From Myxococcales bacterium (GTDB taxonomy: Bacteria; Myxococcota; Polyangia; Polyangiales; Polyangiaceae): 23,039 nucleotides of DNA. Below, piece by piece: positions 1-7,635 of the stretch (positions are counted from its first letter, which is position 1; every line of letters begins with the position of its first letter). Position numbers and translations under genes: made by a program. The stretch lies in assembly GCA_020430865.1 (NCBI GenBank), contig JAGQIY010000228.1, positions 1 to 23,039 of the forward strand, read 5' to 3'. The notes under the pieces are model-generated. The model worked only from the letters and a program-made list of their open reading frames with translations, was not told the origin of the DNA and searched no databases.

Positions 1-8
1 CGTGTAGT

Positions 9-842
9 TCAAGGATTGCCGTCGAGGTTCACGCCGCTGGAGATCTCGAGCGCGCCGGCCTGCTCGAGGTCGACCACGTTCCCGACTTGGAGGTCGCTCT
101 CGGTGAGCGTGACCTCGGCCTTTGCCTGATTGCAGACCACGTCCATCGAGTCACCGCAGCTGCGCGTGACGTTGCCCCACCGCAAGTGGACGCCGTCGTC
201 CAGCGCGTCGAACACCGCTGCAGGGCCAGGCACCTCTGGCTGCGCTTCGGGGGCCTCGCACTCCAGCGCGACGAAGTCGCCATCGAGTGTGGGCTCGAAG
301 AAGCTGGTGGCCTCTGCCGTGAAGCTGAACCAGCCAGAGACGAGGTCGACCCCCCGAATGACCAGGCGTCCGTCGAGCGAGCCCCCGCCACCCCAGCAGT
401 CATCAGGCCCGCTCCCGCCCTCGTTGACGCCGCTGGCGCTCATGTAGCCGTCGGTCGCGGCGAGATCGATCTCGGCTCCCGGGACCACGCTCGTGACGTC
501 GAGGGTCACGCTGCCATTCGCATACCCGCAGCTCAAGACCTCTCGCAGCTCACAGCTGCGATCGGAGTTGCCCCACTCGATGGTCAACGCGCGAGACCCA
601 TCGCTGTTGGCGCTCAGCGTGTAGACGGCGCGCACCTCGCCGGGGAACGACTCGCCATCCGGCGGTGGGTCGGTCCCTTCTTCGGTTTGCTGCTCGGGAG
701 GCTCGTCGGTGTTGCCCCGAGGGTCGCCCCGGTTCGCGCCATCGCCCCGCTGATCAGCGTCCCCGGCGACCCGCGCGCCGCAGGCTGGGGTTCCGAGCGC
801 CACGACCAATCCAAGCACCAAGTTGCGTAGTCTGAGCTGCAT
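9..842 (-). CDS. Lipoprotein with duplicated WGN/Cys-pair module, second copy truncated
   Basis: I do not recognise a named family. From ATG 842 the product is 277 aa. This start follows an AAAAGG-type ribosome site and gives a short signal peptide ending in the lipobox TPAC, so an outer-membrane or surface lipoprotein is likely. The frame also stays open up to a TTG at 887, which is a weaker start. An Asp/Glu/Pro-rich linker follows the lipidated Cys. Two related modules come next. Each opens with WGN, two residues, RSC, seven residues and a second Cys, then a beta-rich stretch ending in SGVN. The first module runs on for about 60 residues, including a DDCWGGGG segment. The second stops shortly after SGVN. 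The fold is probably beta-sandwich. Coding is secure; function is unknown. Confidence 0.75.
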   Translation of the reverse strand: MQLRLRNLVLGLVVALGTPACGARVAGDADQRGDGANRGDPRGNTDEPPEQQTEEGTDPPPDGESFPGEVRAVYTLSANSDGSRALTIEWGNSDRSCELREVLSCGYANGSVTLDVTSVVPGAEIDLAATDGYMSASGVNEGGSGPDDCWGGGGSLDGRLVIRGVDLVSGWFSFTAEATSFFEPTLDGDFVALECEAPEAQPEVPGPAAVFDALDDGVHLRWGNVTRSCGDSMDVVCNQAKAEVTLTESDLQVGNVVDLEQAGALEISSGVNLDGNP

Positions 843-1063
843 TCCCAGCCTTTTGAGCACGCGCCGTGCCACCAAGGGGCTCGACAAAAGTTAACAAAAT
901 CGTAGGCTTGACTCCCTGTGCCAGGTTGTGTCGATGCGCGACACGGTCTGGATCAGGATCGAACGGCGCTGCCCTCGGAGTTGCCCATTCCGCGTAACCT
1001 TCGGCAGTCTTGCGCTCGCCACGGATGGTCCCGTGTCGTTTGTGGGGGTCTTAGGAAGCTTCG
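843..1063. other. Divergent intergenic region
   Basis: This gap lies between the divergently transcribed lipoprotein gene (minus) and the tail-anchored protein gene (plus), so it should hold both promoters. An AT-rich patch at about 885-902 (AAAAGTTAACAAAAT) stands out from the GC-rich surroundings and lies 45-60 bases upstream of the minus-strand ATG. That is where a -10 region would be expected, but no convincing -35/-10 pair is visible. AGGAAG at 1053-1058 is the ribosome site for the plus gene. Confidence 0.35.
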
Positions 1064-1600
1064 ATGGCGTCGGTCAAACGCACGATGATTGCCCAGCAGG
1101 GCTTCGACTTCGCCGGGCTCTTCACGTTGCAGTTCCACCGCCTCAAGGTTGCCGGCGGCTGCGTGCGGAGCGTGGAGCTTCTGGCTCCCGAGGTGGACAG
1201 CACCGGCGGGGGCAAGCAAGCGCTGCAGCACATCTCGTTGAAGCCCGACGTGGCGGGTTTCGCTCCGGTCACCGTGGGTTCGGTGAACGTCGCCGCCAAG
1301 ACCGGTCAGCTCAGAACCTACAACTGCCTGTACAAGCTCTACCAGCAGCGTGGCCGGCCGCTGGACGTCGATCCCGAGAGCTATCAGCAGTTCTTCGACA
1401 ACGCGCGCATGTTCCTCGGGCAGCAGGGCTTCACCGTGCAGATCGAGATGGAGCCTCCGAGCGGGGGATCCATCGCGCCGCCCAAGGCTACCCAGACCAG
1501 TCGGGCGCTGGGCTGGCTGATGATCGCGGGGCTGTTCTTGCTGCTGCTGATCGTCGGTGGAGTGGCGGCTTACGTCGTGTTCTTCCGTCCCGGAGGCTGA
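1064..1600 (+). CDS. Tail-anchored membrane protein of unknown function
   Basis: The 178-aa product starts at ATG 1064, six bases after a clear AGGAAG ribosome site. It has no signal peptide. Residues 1-145 form a soluble domain with alternating strands and scattered aromatics. A linker rich in Pro, Gly and Ser (about 131-147) leads to one hydrophobic segment at about 149-174 and a four-residue tail (RPGG). This is the layout of a C-terminally tail-anchored inner-membrane protein with its soluble domain in the cytoplasm. I recognise no enzymatic motif. purU starts 46 bases downstream on the same strand, so co-transcription is likely, but no functional link is evident. Coding status is well supported by the ribosome site and composition. 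Confidence 0.75.
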   Translation: MASVKRTMIAQQGFDFAGLFTLQFHRLKVAGGCVRSVELLAPEVDSTGGGKQALQHISLKPDVAGFAPVTVGSVNVAAKTGQLRTYNCLYKLYQQRGRPLDVDPESYQQFFDNARMFLGQQGFTVQIEMEPPSGGSIAPPKATQTSRALGWLMIAGLFLLLLIVGGVAAYVVFFRPGG

Positions 1601-1646
1601 ACCGGGCCCGCTGGCTTATCCTGCGCGCACGACTATCCTGGGCGCG

Positions 1647-2510
1647 GTGATCAACGAATCGCACCTCGCGACGCTGCTCGTCTCTTGCCCCGATCGACGC
1701 GGGCTGGTCGCTGGCTTGGCCCAGCTGCTCTATGGCCACGGTGCGAACATCCTGGACTCGGATCAGCACTCGGATCCGGCAGACGGGATGTTCTTCCAGC
1801 GCATCCGCTTCGACATGAGTGAGCTGATGACGGACCGCACCGCGCTCGAGCAGGGGGTGAGGGAAGTCGCCGAGCGCTTCGAGATGAAATGGCGCATCTC
1901 GTACTCCCAGGACGTCAAGCGTGTCGCGATCTTCGTCTCGAAGTACGATCACTGCCTGTACGACTTGCTGCTGCGACACCGCGCGGGGGAGTTGACCTGC
2001 AGGGTCCCGCTGATCATCAGCAACCACGCCGACCTGGGCAAGGTGGCGGAGGACTTCGGCGTCCCCTTTCATGTTTTCCCTGTGGATAAAACGAACAGGT
2101 CCGAGCAGGAGAGCAAGGAGCTCGAGTTGCTCGAGCAGCGTGGCATCGATCTGGTGGTGCTGGCGCGCTACATGCAGATCCTGTCCCCCGAGTTCTGCGA
2201 TCGCCTGCCAGGACGGGTGATCAACATCCACCACTCCTTCCTGCCGGCGTTCGTTGGCAGCAAGCCCTATCACCAGGCGCATCAGCGCGGCGTCAAGCTG
2301 ATCGGCGCCACCGCGCACTACGTCACGAGCGACCTCGATCAGGGGCCGATCATCGAGCAAGGCGTCAAGCGGGTGAGTCACCGCGACTCGGTGGAGGAGC
2401 TGGTGCGCAAGGGTCGTGACCTGGAGAAGCTGGTGCTCTCCCAGGCGGTTCGATGGCACCTCGAGGACCGCGTGCTGGTCTACGGCAACAAGACCGTGGT
2501 CTTCGATTGA
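1647..2510 (+). CDS. purU: Formyltetrahydrofolate deformylase PurU
   Basis: PurU hydrolyses 10-formyltetrahydrofolate to tetrahydrofolate and formate. The formate feeds the PurT step of purine synthesis and the reaction balances one-carbon folates. From the GTG at 1647 the protein is 287 aa, close to the roughly 280 aa of E. coli PurU. The frame is open back to an ATG at 1557, but that start would overlap the preceding gene and add a junk-like N-terminus. Residues 5-85 form the ACT domain (LLVSCPDRRGLVAGLA). Residues 90-285 form the formyltransferase-fold hydrolase domain. The catalytic triad is visible as N193-x-H195 in VINIHHSFLP and D231 in LDQGPII; the His-to-Asp spacing of 36 equals that of glycinamide formyltransferase. 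No strong ribosome site precedes the GTG, which may mean coupling to the upstream gene. Confidence 0.95.
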   Translation: MINESHLATLLVSCPDRRGLVAGLAQLLYGHGANILDSDQHSDPADGMFFQRIRFDMSELMTDRTALEQGVREVAERFEMKWRISYSQDVKRVAIFVSKYDHCLYDLLLRHRAGELTCRVPLIISNHADLGKVAEDFGVPFHVFPVDKTNRSEQESKELELLEQRGIDLVVLARYMQILSPEFCDRLPGRVINIHHSFLPAFVGSKPYHQAHQRGVKLIGATAHYVTSDLDQGPIIEQGVKRVSHRDSVEELVRKGRDLEKLVLSQAVRWHLEDRVLVYGNKTVVFD

Positions 2511-2533
2511 TTCCTTACGAAAACGATCTGGGG

Positions 2534-3466
2534 CTACTCGATGACGTCATGGAAGATCCAGATATCGTCGAAGAGACCGGTGGCCAGCGCATCGCCGGCG
2601 TCGTTGTTGGCGAAGCGGAGGCTCGCGTTCGGATTGCCATTTCGCATGTTGAGGCCGCTCAGCGCGCCCGTCAGCGGCAGCGCCTCCCCGTTCAGGTAGA
2701 TCCCCACGTTGACCGTGCCCCCACCCACGACGGTGAGGTTCCAGCTGACCGCGATGTGGATGGGATCGTTGGCGTTGAAGCTGTAGTCGGCGCCTCGCAC
2801 ATAGCGCTGGAAGGTCAGCCCCGCAGCGCCAGAGGCCTGGGCGATGAAGCGCAGATCGTTGGAGGCAGCCTTCTCCAGGGTGAACCCGCCACCCGACTGA
2901 TCGCCCGCGGTCTGAAACAGGATGTGGGACGCGTTGTCGCTACTGTCGAAGTACGGCGTCAGGTAGAACATCAGCGTGCCGCGCCGGTAGTCGATGTTGA
3001 CGTGCTCCTCCCCCGCTTCCGGAATGCTGAAGAACTCGCCCTGGCCGTTGATCTGCACGCCGAAGTCGCAGCGACTGCCGATGAAATCGTCCGTCGGGTC
3101 GGTGGAGATGACGCTGCCCTCGCCCACACCGATCGCCGGGCTTCGCACCGCCTCCCGGCTGTCCAGGGTCGAGTGGTAGGTCGGATTGCTAGGCACGCTC
3201 AGTCCAGCAGGAAACGCGCAGTCCGAGTTCACGACACCGCCCGCGCCGCTGGATCCGCCCGCGCCGCCCGCGCCGCCCGTGCCAACCTGGCCCGCGCTTC
3301 CGGCGACTCCCGTTCCGCCGAAGCCTCCGTCGGGGCTCCCGCCGACTCCAGAGGCGCCCGCCGCGCCGCCGCTCGAAGTGCCTCCAGCTCCCGCTGACGT
3401 GAACTCACCACCGCCGCACGCCGCGAGCGGCAAGCTGGAAACCATGAGCAAGGCGACCCAACGCAT
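2534..3466 (-). CDS. LamG/concanavalin A-like lipoprotein with Gly-rich linker
   Basis: The 310-aa product has a signal peptide ending in the lipobox LAAC (Cys17), so it should be lipidated and surface- or periplasm-exposed. Residues 18-77 are almost entirely Gly, Ala, Ser and Thr in collagen-like Gly-x-x triplets, a spacer type common in myxobacterial lipoproteins. Residues about 80-310 look like a LamG/ConA-like jelly-roll domain: alternating beta strands, a segment GTLMFYLTPYFDSSDNASH, an IHIAVSWNL strand and a terminal FDDIWIFHDVIE strand. Such domains bind glycans or proteins; no catalytic residues are evident. The gene converges with purU, leaving only 23 bases between stops, and diverges from the VIT-vWA gene. 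The ligand is unknown. Confidence 0.8.
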   Translation of the reverse strand: MRWVALLMVSSLPLAACGGGEFTSAGAGGTSSGGAAGASGVGGSPDGGFGGTGVAGSAGQVGTGGAGGAGGSSGAGGVVNSDCAFPAGLSVPSNPTYHSTLDSREAVRSPAIGVGEGSVISTDPTDDFIGSRCDFGVQINGQGEFFSIPEAGEEHVNIDYRRGTLMFYLTPYFDSSDNASHILFQTAGDQSGGGFTLEKAASNDLRFIAQASGAAGLTFQRYVRGADYSFNANDPIHIAVSWNLTVVGGGTVNVGIYLNGEALPLTGALSGLNMRNGNPNASLRFANNDAGDALATGLFDDIWIFHDVIE

Positions 3467-3610
3467 GGCCTCAAGCTACCACCCCCCTCTGCTCGAAGCA
3501 CGCGCCCGATTTCTCCTGGTGCCACAACTTTTTGCGAGAAGCGCTGCGAACCAAGCCCTCCGCGACTTTCGTGGAACCTCTTCTGGAGTCGCCTGTCGAA
3601 GGCCCCCACG

Positions 3611-5602
3611 ATGCTGCGTAGCTTCCGGAGTGCCTGGGTTTGGGGGTTAGGGTGTACCGCGGTCCTGCTGTCCGCGGCGTCAGCGTCTGCGGATCAGATG
3701 CAGGGCATGCGCTCGGAGGCGCTGGTCGAGCGCGACAACGTCGTTTCCGTGACGGTCGACCGCGGCTTCGCGAAGCTGGTCGTGCGACGCAGCGTGTTCA
3801 ACGGCGGCGAGCGCCACGATCAGGCGACCTTCTGGATCGACTTGCCTCGTGGATCCGTCGCCACGGGCCTGCGCACTCTCGGCAAGCTCCATGGCAAGCC
3901 CCACTGGTTCGACGGGGAGCTGATGGAGGCGGAGGCCGCAGCCGCGAAGTACCGCGAGCTCACCGGGGTCGGAGGCTATTACCCCAAGGATCCAGCGCTG
4001 CTCTCCTGGCGTCACCAGGACTTGCTGGCGCTTCAGGTCTTCCCCTGCCCTCCCGGTGAAGAGAAGCAGGTGGAGTACACGCTCCAGCTGCCCCTGGAGT
4101 ACGGCGAAGGACGCTATCGAGCGGAGCTTCCGAGCCTGGGCACCGACGATCTCCCCGCCCGCATCGAGCTCAGGGCAGCCCACGCCGGCGATCAGCTGTT
4201 GTTGAACGGAAAGCGCTGGCACTCGGGGAAGCGCTACCAGCTACCTCGCAATGCCGAGACGGTCCTCGAGCTGTTGCCGGCGAAGCCAGCGCGCATCAGC
4301 GGAGAGTTCGGTCAGCATGTGTTCGCGAAGCAGCGCGTGCTGACGCATTTCGAGTTTCGCCTCGCGCCACGGCTATCCAGTCCGCCGAAGCAGGCGAGTG
4401 TCGTGCTGCTGGTGGACGCCTCGAAGTCCATGGCGTCGCGCACCGACGCTGCGCGCGACGCCGCGCGTGGCTACCTGAGCTACCTGCCCGACGCTCACGT
4501 CCAGCTGGTGTACTTCGACCGCAAGACGGACAAGCGCTTCAAGGACTGGGTCAGCGCCGAGCGCGCTCGAGTGGATCTCGGTGTCTTCTCTCCGACGCAG
4601 GGAAACGGCTCGGAGCTGGGCGCTGCGCTGGATGCAGCGGACGAGCTGCTGACGGACCGCACCGGGCCGAGGCGCGTGGTGCTGTTCACCGACACGCTGA
4701 CTCGCAGCAGCCTCACCCCCGGCAAGCTGAAAGGACGGCTCAGGCGCAGCCGCGCGCTGCTGCACGTCGTCGACGTCACCCTCGGCCGTTCTGCGCTGAC
4801 TCGCGACGACGCCCACGCGCTGTCACCCGTCGCCGCCACGACCGGCGGCGTGATGTGGCACGGGGGGTTCGACGACAGCGACGTCTCCAGGCACGACGCG
4901 GAAGAGCTGGTGCGTCCGCTGCGCCTCCACTCCCCCGAGTTGACGGCACCTGGCGTGCCCGCCGACGTGCTACCGAGCGCGCAGGAGCTCTCGGAGGGGC
5001 AGGCGATCGGGCTCACCGAGCTTGTCTCGGTTCCGAGCGGATTCGTACGCCTGCAAGGAAAGCTCTGGCAAGAGTCGCTGGCCCGGACGCTGTCACCCGA
5101 TGCTGCGCAGAGCAAGCGCTGGGCCGCGCTGATCTTCGGTCAGGAGCTCTACTCGGAGCTCAGCGAGCCCGAGATGATGAGCCTGGCGACCTTTGGCGGC
5201 GCCGTGTCCCCGGTGACCAGCTACCTCGCAATCGAACCCGGCGTGCGCCCATCCACCGAAGGCATCGAGTGGGGCTCCTCGGGCACTGGCATGGGTGGTG
5301 GCGGCAGCGGCCGCGGGATCTCGGTGCGCGGCGGCGCGGGTGTTCGCAGCTTCGACACCCAGGCCTGGCTCATCAAGGCACTCACGCCGGCGCTCCAGCG
5401 CTGCAGCATCCAGAAGGCCTCGCTCCGCCTCGAGTCGACGCTCGACGAGCTGGTCGACGTGGACTCCCAGGCGGTGATCGTCAGCGGGCGGGCGAAGCCG
5501 GGCGTCGCGCGTCAGTGTCTGGAGAGCGCCGCTTGGGCGCTCGACTTGCCGGCGGACTTCCGGCGCCTGCGCCAGACCTTTCGCCTCAGGCTCGAGCGCT
5601 AG
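3611..5602 (+). CDS. Secreted VIT-vWA domain protein with AgmX/PglI-like tail
   Basis: The 663-aa product begins with a Sec signal peptide (residues 1-27, cleaved near ASASADQ). An AAGG ribosome site lies upstream of ATG 3611. A VIT domain spans about 35-200 (inter-alpha-trypsin type, with segments such as ATFWIDLPRGSVATG and AAAAKYREL). A vWA domain spans about 262-440. Its MIDAS motif D269-A-S-K-S273 and FTD at 359-361 imply metal-dependent ligand binding. A Gly-rich spacer at about 557-572 precedes a last domain with Cys598 and Cys636 and short beta strands, loosely resembling the AgmX/PglI C-terminal domain of myxobacteria. The VIT-vWA pairing is secure; the tail assignment is tentative. 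A role in envelope adhesion or as a scaffold is likely; no protease domain is present. Its stop overlaps that of the convergent permease gene. Confidence 0.88.
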   Translation: MLRSFRSAWVWGLGCTAVLLSAASASADQMQGMRSEALVERDNVVSVTVDRGFAKLVVRRSVFNGGERHDQATFWIDLPRGSVATGLRTLGKLHGKPHWFDGELMEAEAAAAKYRELTGVGGYYPKDPALLSWRHQDLLALQVFPCPPGEEKQVEYTLQLPLEYGEGRYRAELPSLGTDDLPARIELRAAHAGDQLLLNGKRWHSGKRYQLPRNAETVLELLPAKPARISGEFGQHVFAKQRVLTHFEFRLAPRLSSPPKQASVVLLVDASKSMASRTDAARDAARGYLSYLPDAHVQLVYFDRKTDKRFKDWVSAERARVDLGVFSPTQGNGSELGAALDAADELLTDRTGPRRVVLFTDTLTRSSLTPGKLKGRLRRSRALLHVVDVTLGRSALTRDDAHALSPVAATTGGVMWHGGFDDSDVSRHDAEELVRPLRLHSPELTAPGVPADVLPSAQELSEGQAIGLTELVSVPSGFVRLQGKLWQESLARTLSPDAAQSKRWAALIFGQELYSELSEPEMMSLATFGGAVSPVTSYLAIEPGVRPSTEGIEWGSSGTGMGGGGSGRGISVRGGAGVRSFDTQAWLIKALTPALQRCSIQKASLRLESTLDELVDVDSQAVIVSGRAKPGVARQCLESAAWALDLPADFRRLRQTFRLRLER

Positions 5603-6864
5603 CGCCCGAACACGATGCGTTCGCTGTTCAGCAGGCGAGCGCCCAGGGACAGGCACAGCACCGAGAGCAGGAGCGTGGCCGAGGCCGCCAGGCCGACGCC
5701 GAGTGCTCCCGGGGGGTCCCCCGCCATTATATCCGTGAGGAACTGAGTCTGGGACAGCACGGGTACGCTCCACATCCAGGGCTTGGTCGACATCGGCGAG
5801 AGGCTGAGGAGCAAGCCGGGCAGCATCGGCAGGAACAGCACCAGCGAGAGGTAGGTCTGCGCCTCCTTGTAGGAGCGAGCGAAGGTCGCGATCGTCATCT
5901 GCAGTGCGCTGGCCAGGGTGCACAGCGGCACGAGCACGAACCACATGCGCAGGCCTTGAGCAAGACCGACGGAGAAGTGAAACCCGAGCTTGGCCAGGTC
6001 GACTTGACTCATCGCCAGCAGGCTCGTCAGCAAGGTCAGGCTGCAGCTCACGACGCCGAACAGCGAGGCGGTGAGCCACTTTCCGGCGGACAGGCCCAAG
6101 CGTGAGACCGGGTTGATGAGCAACGGTTCCAGAGAGCCTCGTTCGCGCTCGCCGGCCGTGGTGTCGATGGCGACCTGCATGCTGCCAATGAAGCAGGCCA
6201 TCAAGGCGAGCATCGGAATCAGACTCAGCAGCTGCGCGGTGAGCTTGCTCGGCGTGCTGGTGTCATGCTCTTCCACGCGGATAGGCGATAGCAGCTCGGG
6301 GCTGACGCCACGGGCCACGAGTCGCAGCGCTCCGATGCGCTGGGAGTAGCCGAGGATGGCTCGCTGAGCGCGCCGCGCAGTCCTGCGCGACTCGGAGCGA
6401 CTGTCGTCGAAGTAGAGCTCGAGCTCTGCAGGGCGGCCGCGGCGGAACTGCTGCGGATAGTCCTCTGGGATGACCAGGATGGCATCCGCTCGACTGTCCT
6501 CGACCGCCGCCCGGGGGTTGGGGGTGAGGTCCGCCGCGGCTGCCTCGGCGTCGATGCCGTGAGTCGCCAGGTGCTCGACTAGCCCCGGTGCGTTCCGCAG
6601 TCCAATGGTCGGCAACTTGGTGCGCGCCGTGGGAGTCTCGCGCTCGATCAGCGCCTGGAACATCAGCGAGAAGAGCAGTGGCATCAGTAACGGGAAGACC
6701 AGCGCCGAGAACAGCGAACGGCGGTCGCGCAGAGCGTCGAGTAGTTCCTTGCGGAACACGACTCGCAGGACCTTGAAGGGCCCTGGTGCCCTCACCCCCG
6801 AACCCTTGGGCTGGGCTCGATCCGCGCGAGCGTCGGGGAGAGGAGACTGCCCCTGTTCGCTCAT
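5599..6864 (-). CDS. ABC-2 transporter permease, NatB-like
   Basis: The 421-aa product is an integral membrane subunit of an ABC exporter. After a 30-residue cytoplasmic lead, a first membrane helix lies at about 51-72. A large extracytoplasmic domain follows (about 75-205). Five further helices lie near 208-232, 263-285, 305-327, 337-357 and 385-408. The ERERGSLEPLLINP segment (239-252) before the third helix is characteristic of NatB/ABC-2 permeases. Its ATG overlaps the stop of the ATPase gene in ATGA, so the two are translationally coupled. NatAB exports Na+ in Bacillus, but the substrate here cannot be read from sequence; drugs, lipids or peptides are also possible. Its TAG stop lies within the same CTAG as the stop of the convergent VIT-vWA gene. 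Confidence 0.9.
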   Translation of the reverse strand: MSEQGQSPLPDARADRAQPKGSGVRAPGPFKVLRVVFRKELLDALRDRRSLFSALVFPLLMPLLFSLMFQALIERETPTARTKLPTIGLRNAPGLVEHLATHGIDAEAAAADLTPNPRAAVEDSRADAILVIPEDYPQQFRRGRPAELELYFDDSRSESRRTARRAQRAILGYSQRIGALRLVARGVSPELLSPIRVEEHDTSTPSKLTAQLLSLIPMLALMACFIGSMQVAIDTTAGERERGSLEPLLINPVSRLGLSAGKWLTASLFGVVSCSLTLLTSLLAMSQVDLAKLGFHFSVGLAQGLRMWFVLVPLCTLASALQMTIATFARSYKEAQTYLSLVLFLPMLPGLLLSLSPMSTKPWMWSVPVLSQTQFLTDIMAGDPPGALGVGLAASATLLLSVLCLSLGARLLNSERIVFGR

Positions 6865-7592
6865 GCGAGCCCCTCGGCGCTGCCGATGGCGCTCACGAAG
6901 GCATCTTCCAGGCTGCTCGCCTGGGTGCGCTCACGGAGCTCTCCCGGGGTCCCGGTGGCGACGACTCGACCATGAGCGATCACCACGACGCGATCGCAGA
7001 GCTCCGCCACCTCCTGCATGATGTGGCTGGAGAAGACGATGCAGCGTCCCCGCGTCTTCAGGTTCTTGATCACCGTGCGCATGCTCCGCGTCGCCATCAC
7101 GTCCAGCCCATTGGTGGGTTCGTCCAGCACCAGGTTCTGCGGGCCGTGGATCAAGGCGCGCGCGATCGCCACCTTGGCGCGCTCGCCCTGGGAGAAGCCC
7201 TGGACGCGGCGGTTCGCAATGGAACGCATGTCGAGCTCGTCCAGCAGTTCCTCCCTGCGGCTGCGCAGACTCTCGCCGTCCAGGCCCTGGAGCGCGCCGA
7301 AGTAGTCGATGTGTTCCTGAGCGGTCAGCCTCGGGTACAGTCCGCGTTGGTCCGGCACCACTCCCAGCCGTTGCTGTGCTGCGCGCGGGTCGCTCGCCAC
7401 GTCGATGCCATCGATCGTGGCTTCGCCCGTGTCGGGCCGGGTCAGGCCATAGAGCATGCGCAGCGTGGTGGTCTTGCCCGCCCCGTTTGGACCGAGGAGC
7501 CCGGTGATCTCACCATCCCTCGCCTCGAAGCTGACGCCCGCGACCGCGTGAACTGCGCCGAAGCGCTTGTCGAGCTGGGAGACCCTGATCAT
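6861..7592 (-). CDS. ABC transporter ATPase, NatA-like
   Basis: The 243-aa ATPase subunit powers the permease encoded immediately downstream. It carries Walker A GPNGAGKT (34-41), a Q-loop region VVPDQRGLYPRLT, the signature FSQGE (133-137), Walker B LVLDEP (154-159), a D-loop NGLD and the switch His190 in FSSH. The DQRGLY segment, the FSQGE signature in place of LSGGQ, and IMQEVAELCD after the H-loop are typical of NatA-type exporters. Family placement is therefore good, while the exported substrate is unknown. The start ATG at 7592 lies 43 bases after the stop of the hydrolase gene on the same strand. Confidence 0.93.
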   Translation of the reverse strand: MIRVSQLDKRFGAVHAVAGVSFEARDGEITGLLGPNGAGKTTTLRMLYGLTRPDTGEATIDGIDVASDPRAAQQRLGVVPDQRGLYPRLTAQEHIDYFGALQGLDGESLRSRREELLDELDMRSIANRRVQGFSQGERAKVAIARALIHGPQNLVLDEPTNGLDVMATRSMRTVIKNLKTRGRCIVFSSHIMQEVAELCDRVVVIAHGRVVATGTPGELRERTQASSLEDAFVSAIGSAEGLA

Positions 7593-7635
7593 CGGTTTTC
7601 CGCCGCCGGCAGTTGGAGGCGGCCCAGTCCTCGTG

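Noticed and set aside
908..936. TTGACT as a -35 box for the tail-anchored gene
   Set aside because: No acceptable -10 hexamer lies 16-18 bases downstream.
2453..3397. Long plus-strand open frame opposite the LamG lipoprotein
   Set aside because: Low-quality Arg/Ala/Val-rich translation; the minus strand has a signal peptide, lipobox and jelly-roll strands.
4855..6105. A 416-codon plus-strand open frame crossing the VIT-vWA/permease junction
   Set aside because: It is Arg/Ala/Gln-rich and overlaps two well-supported genes; no motif or ribosome site.
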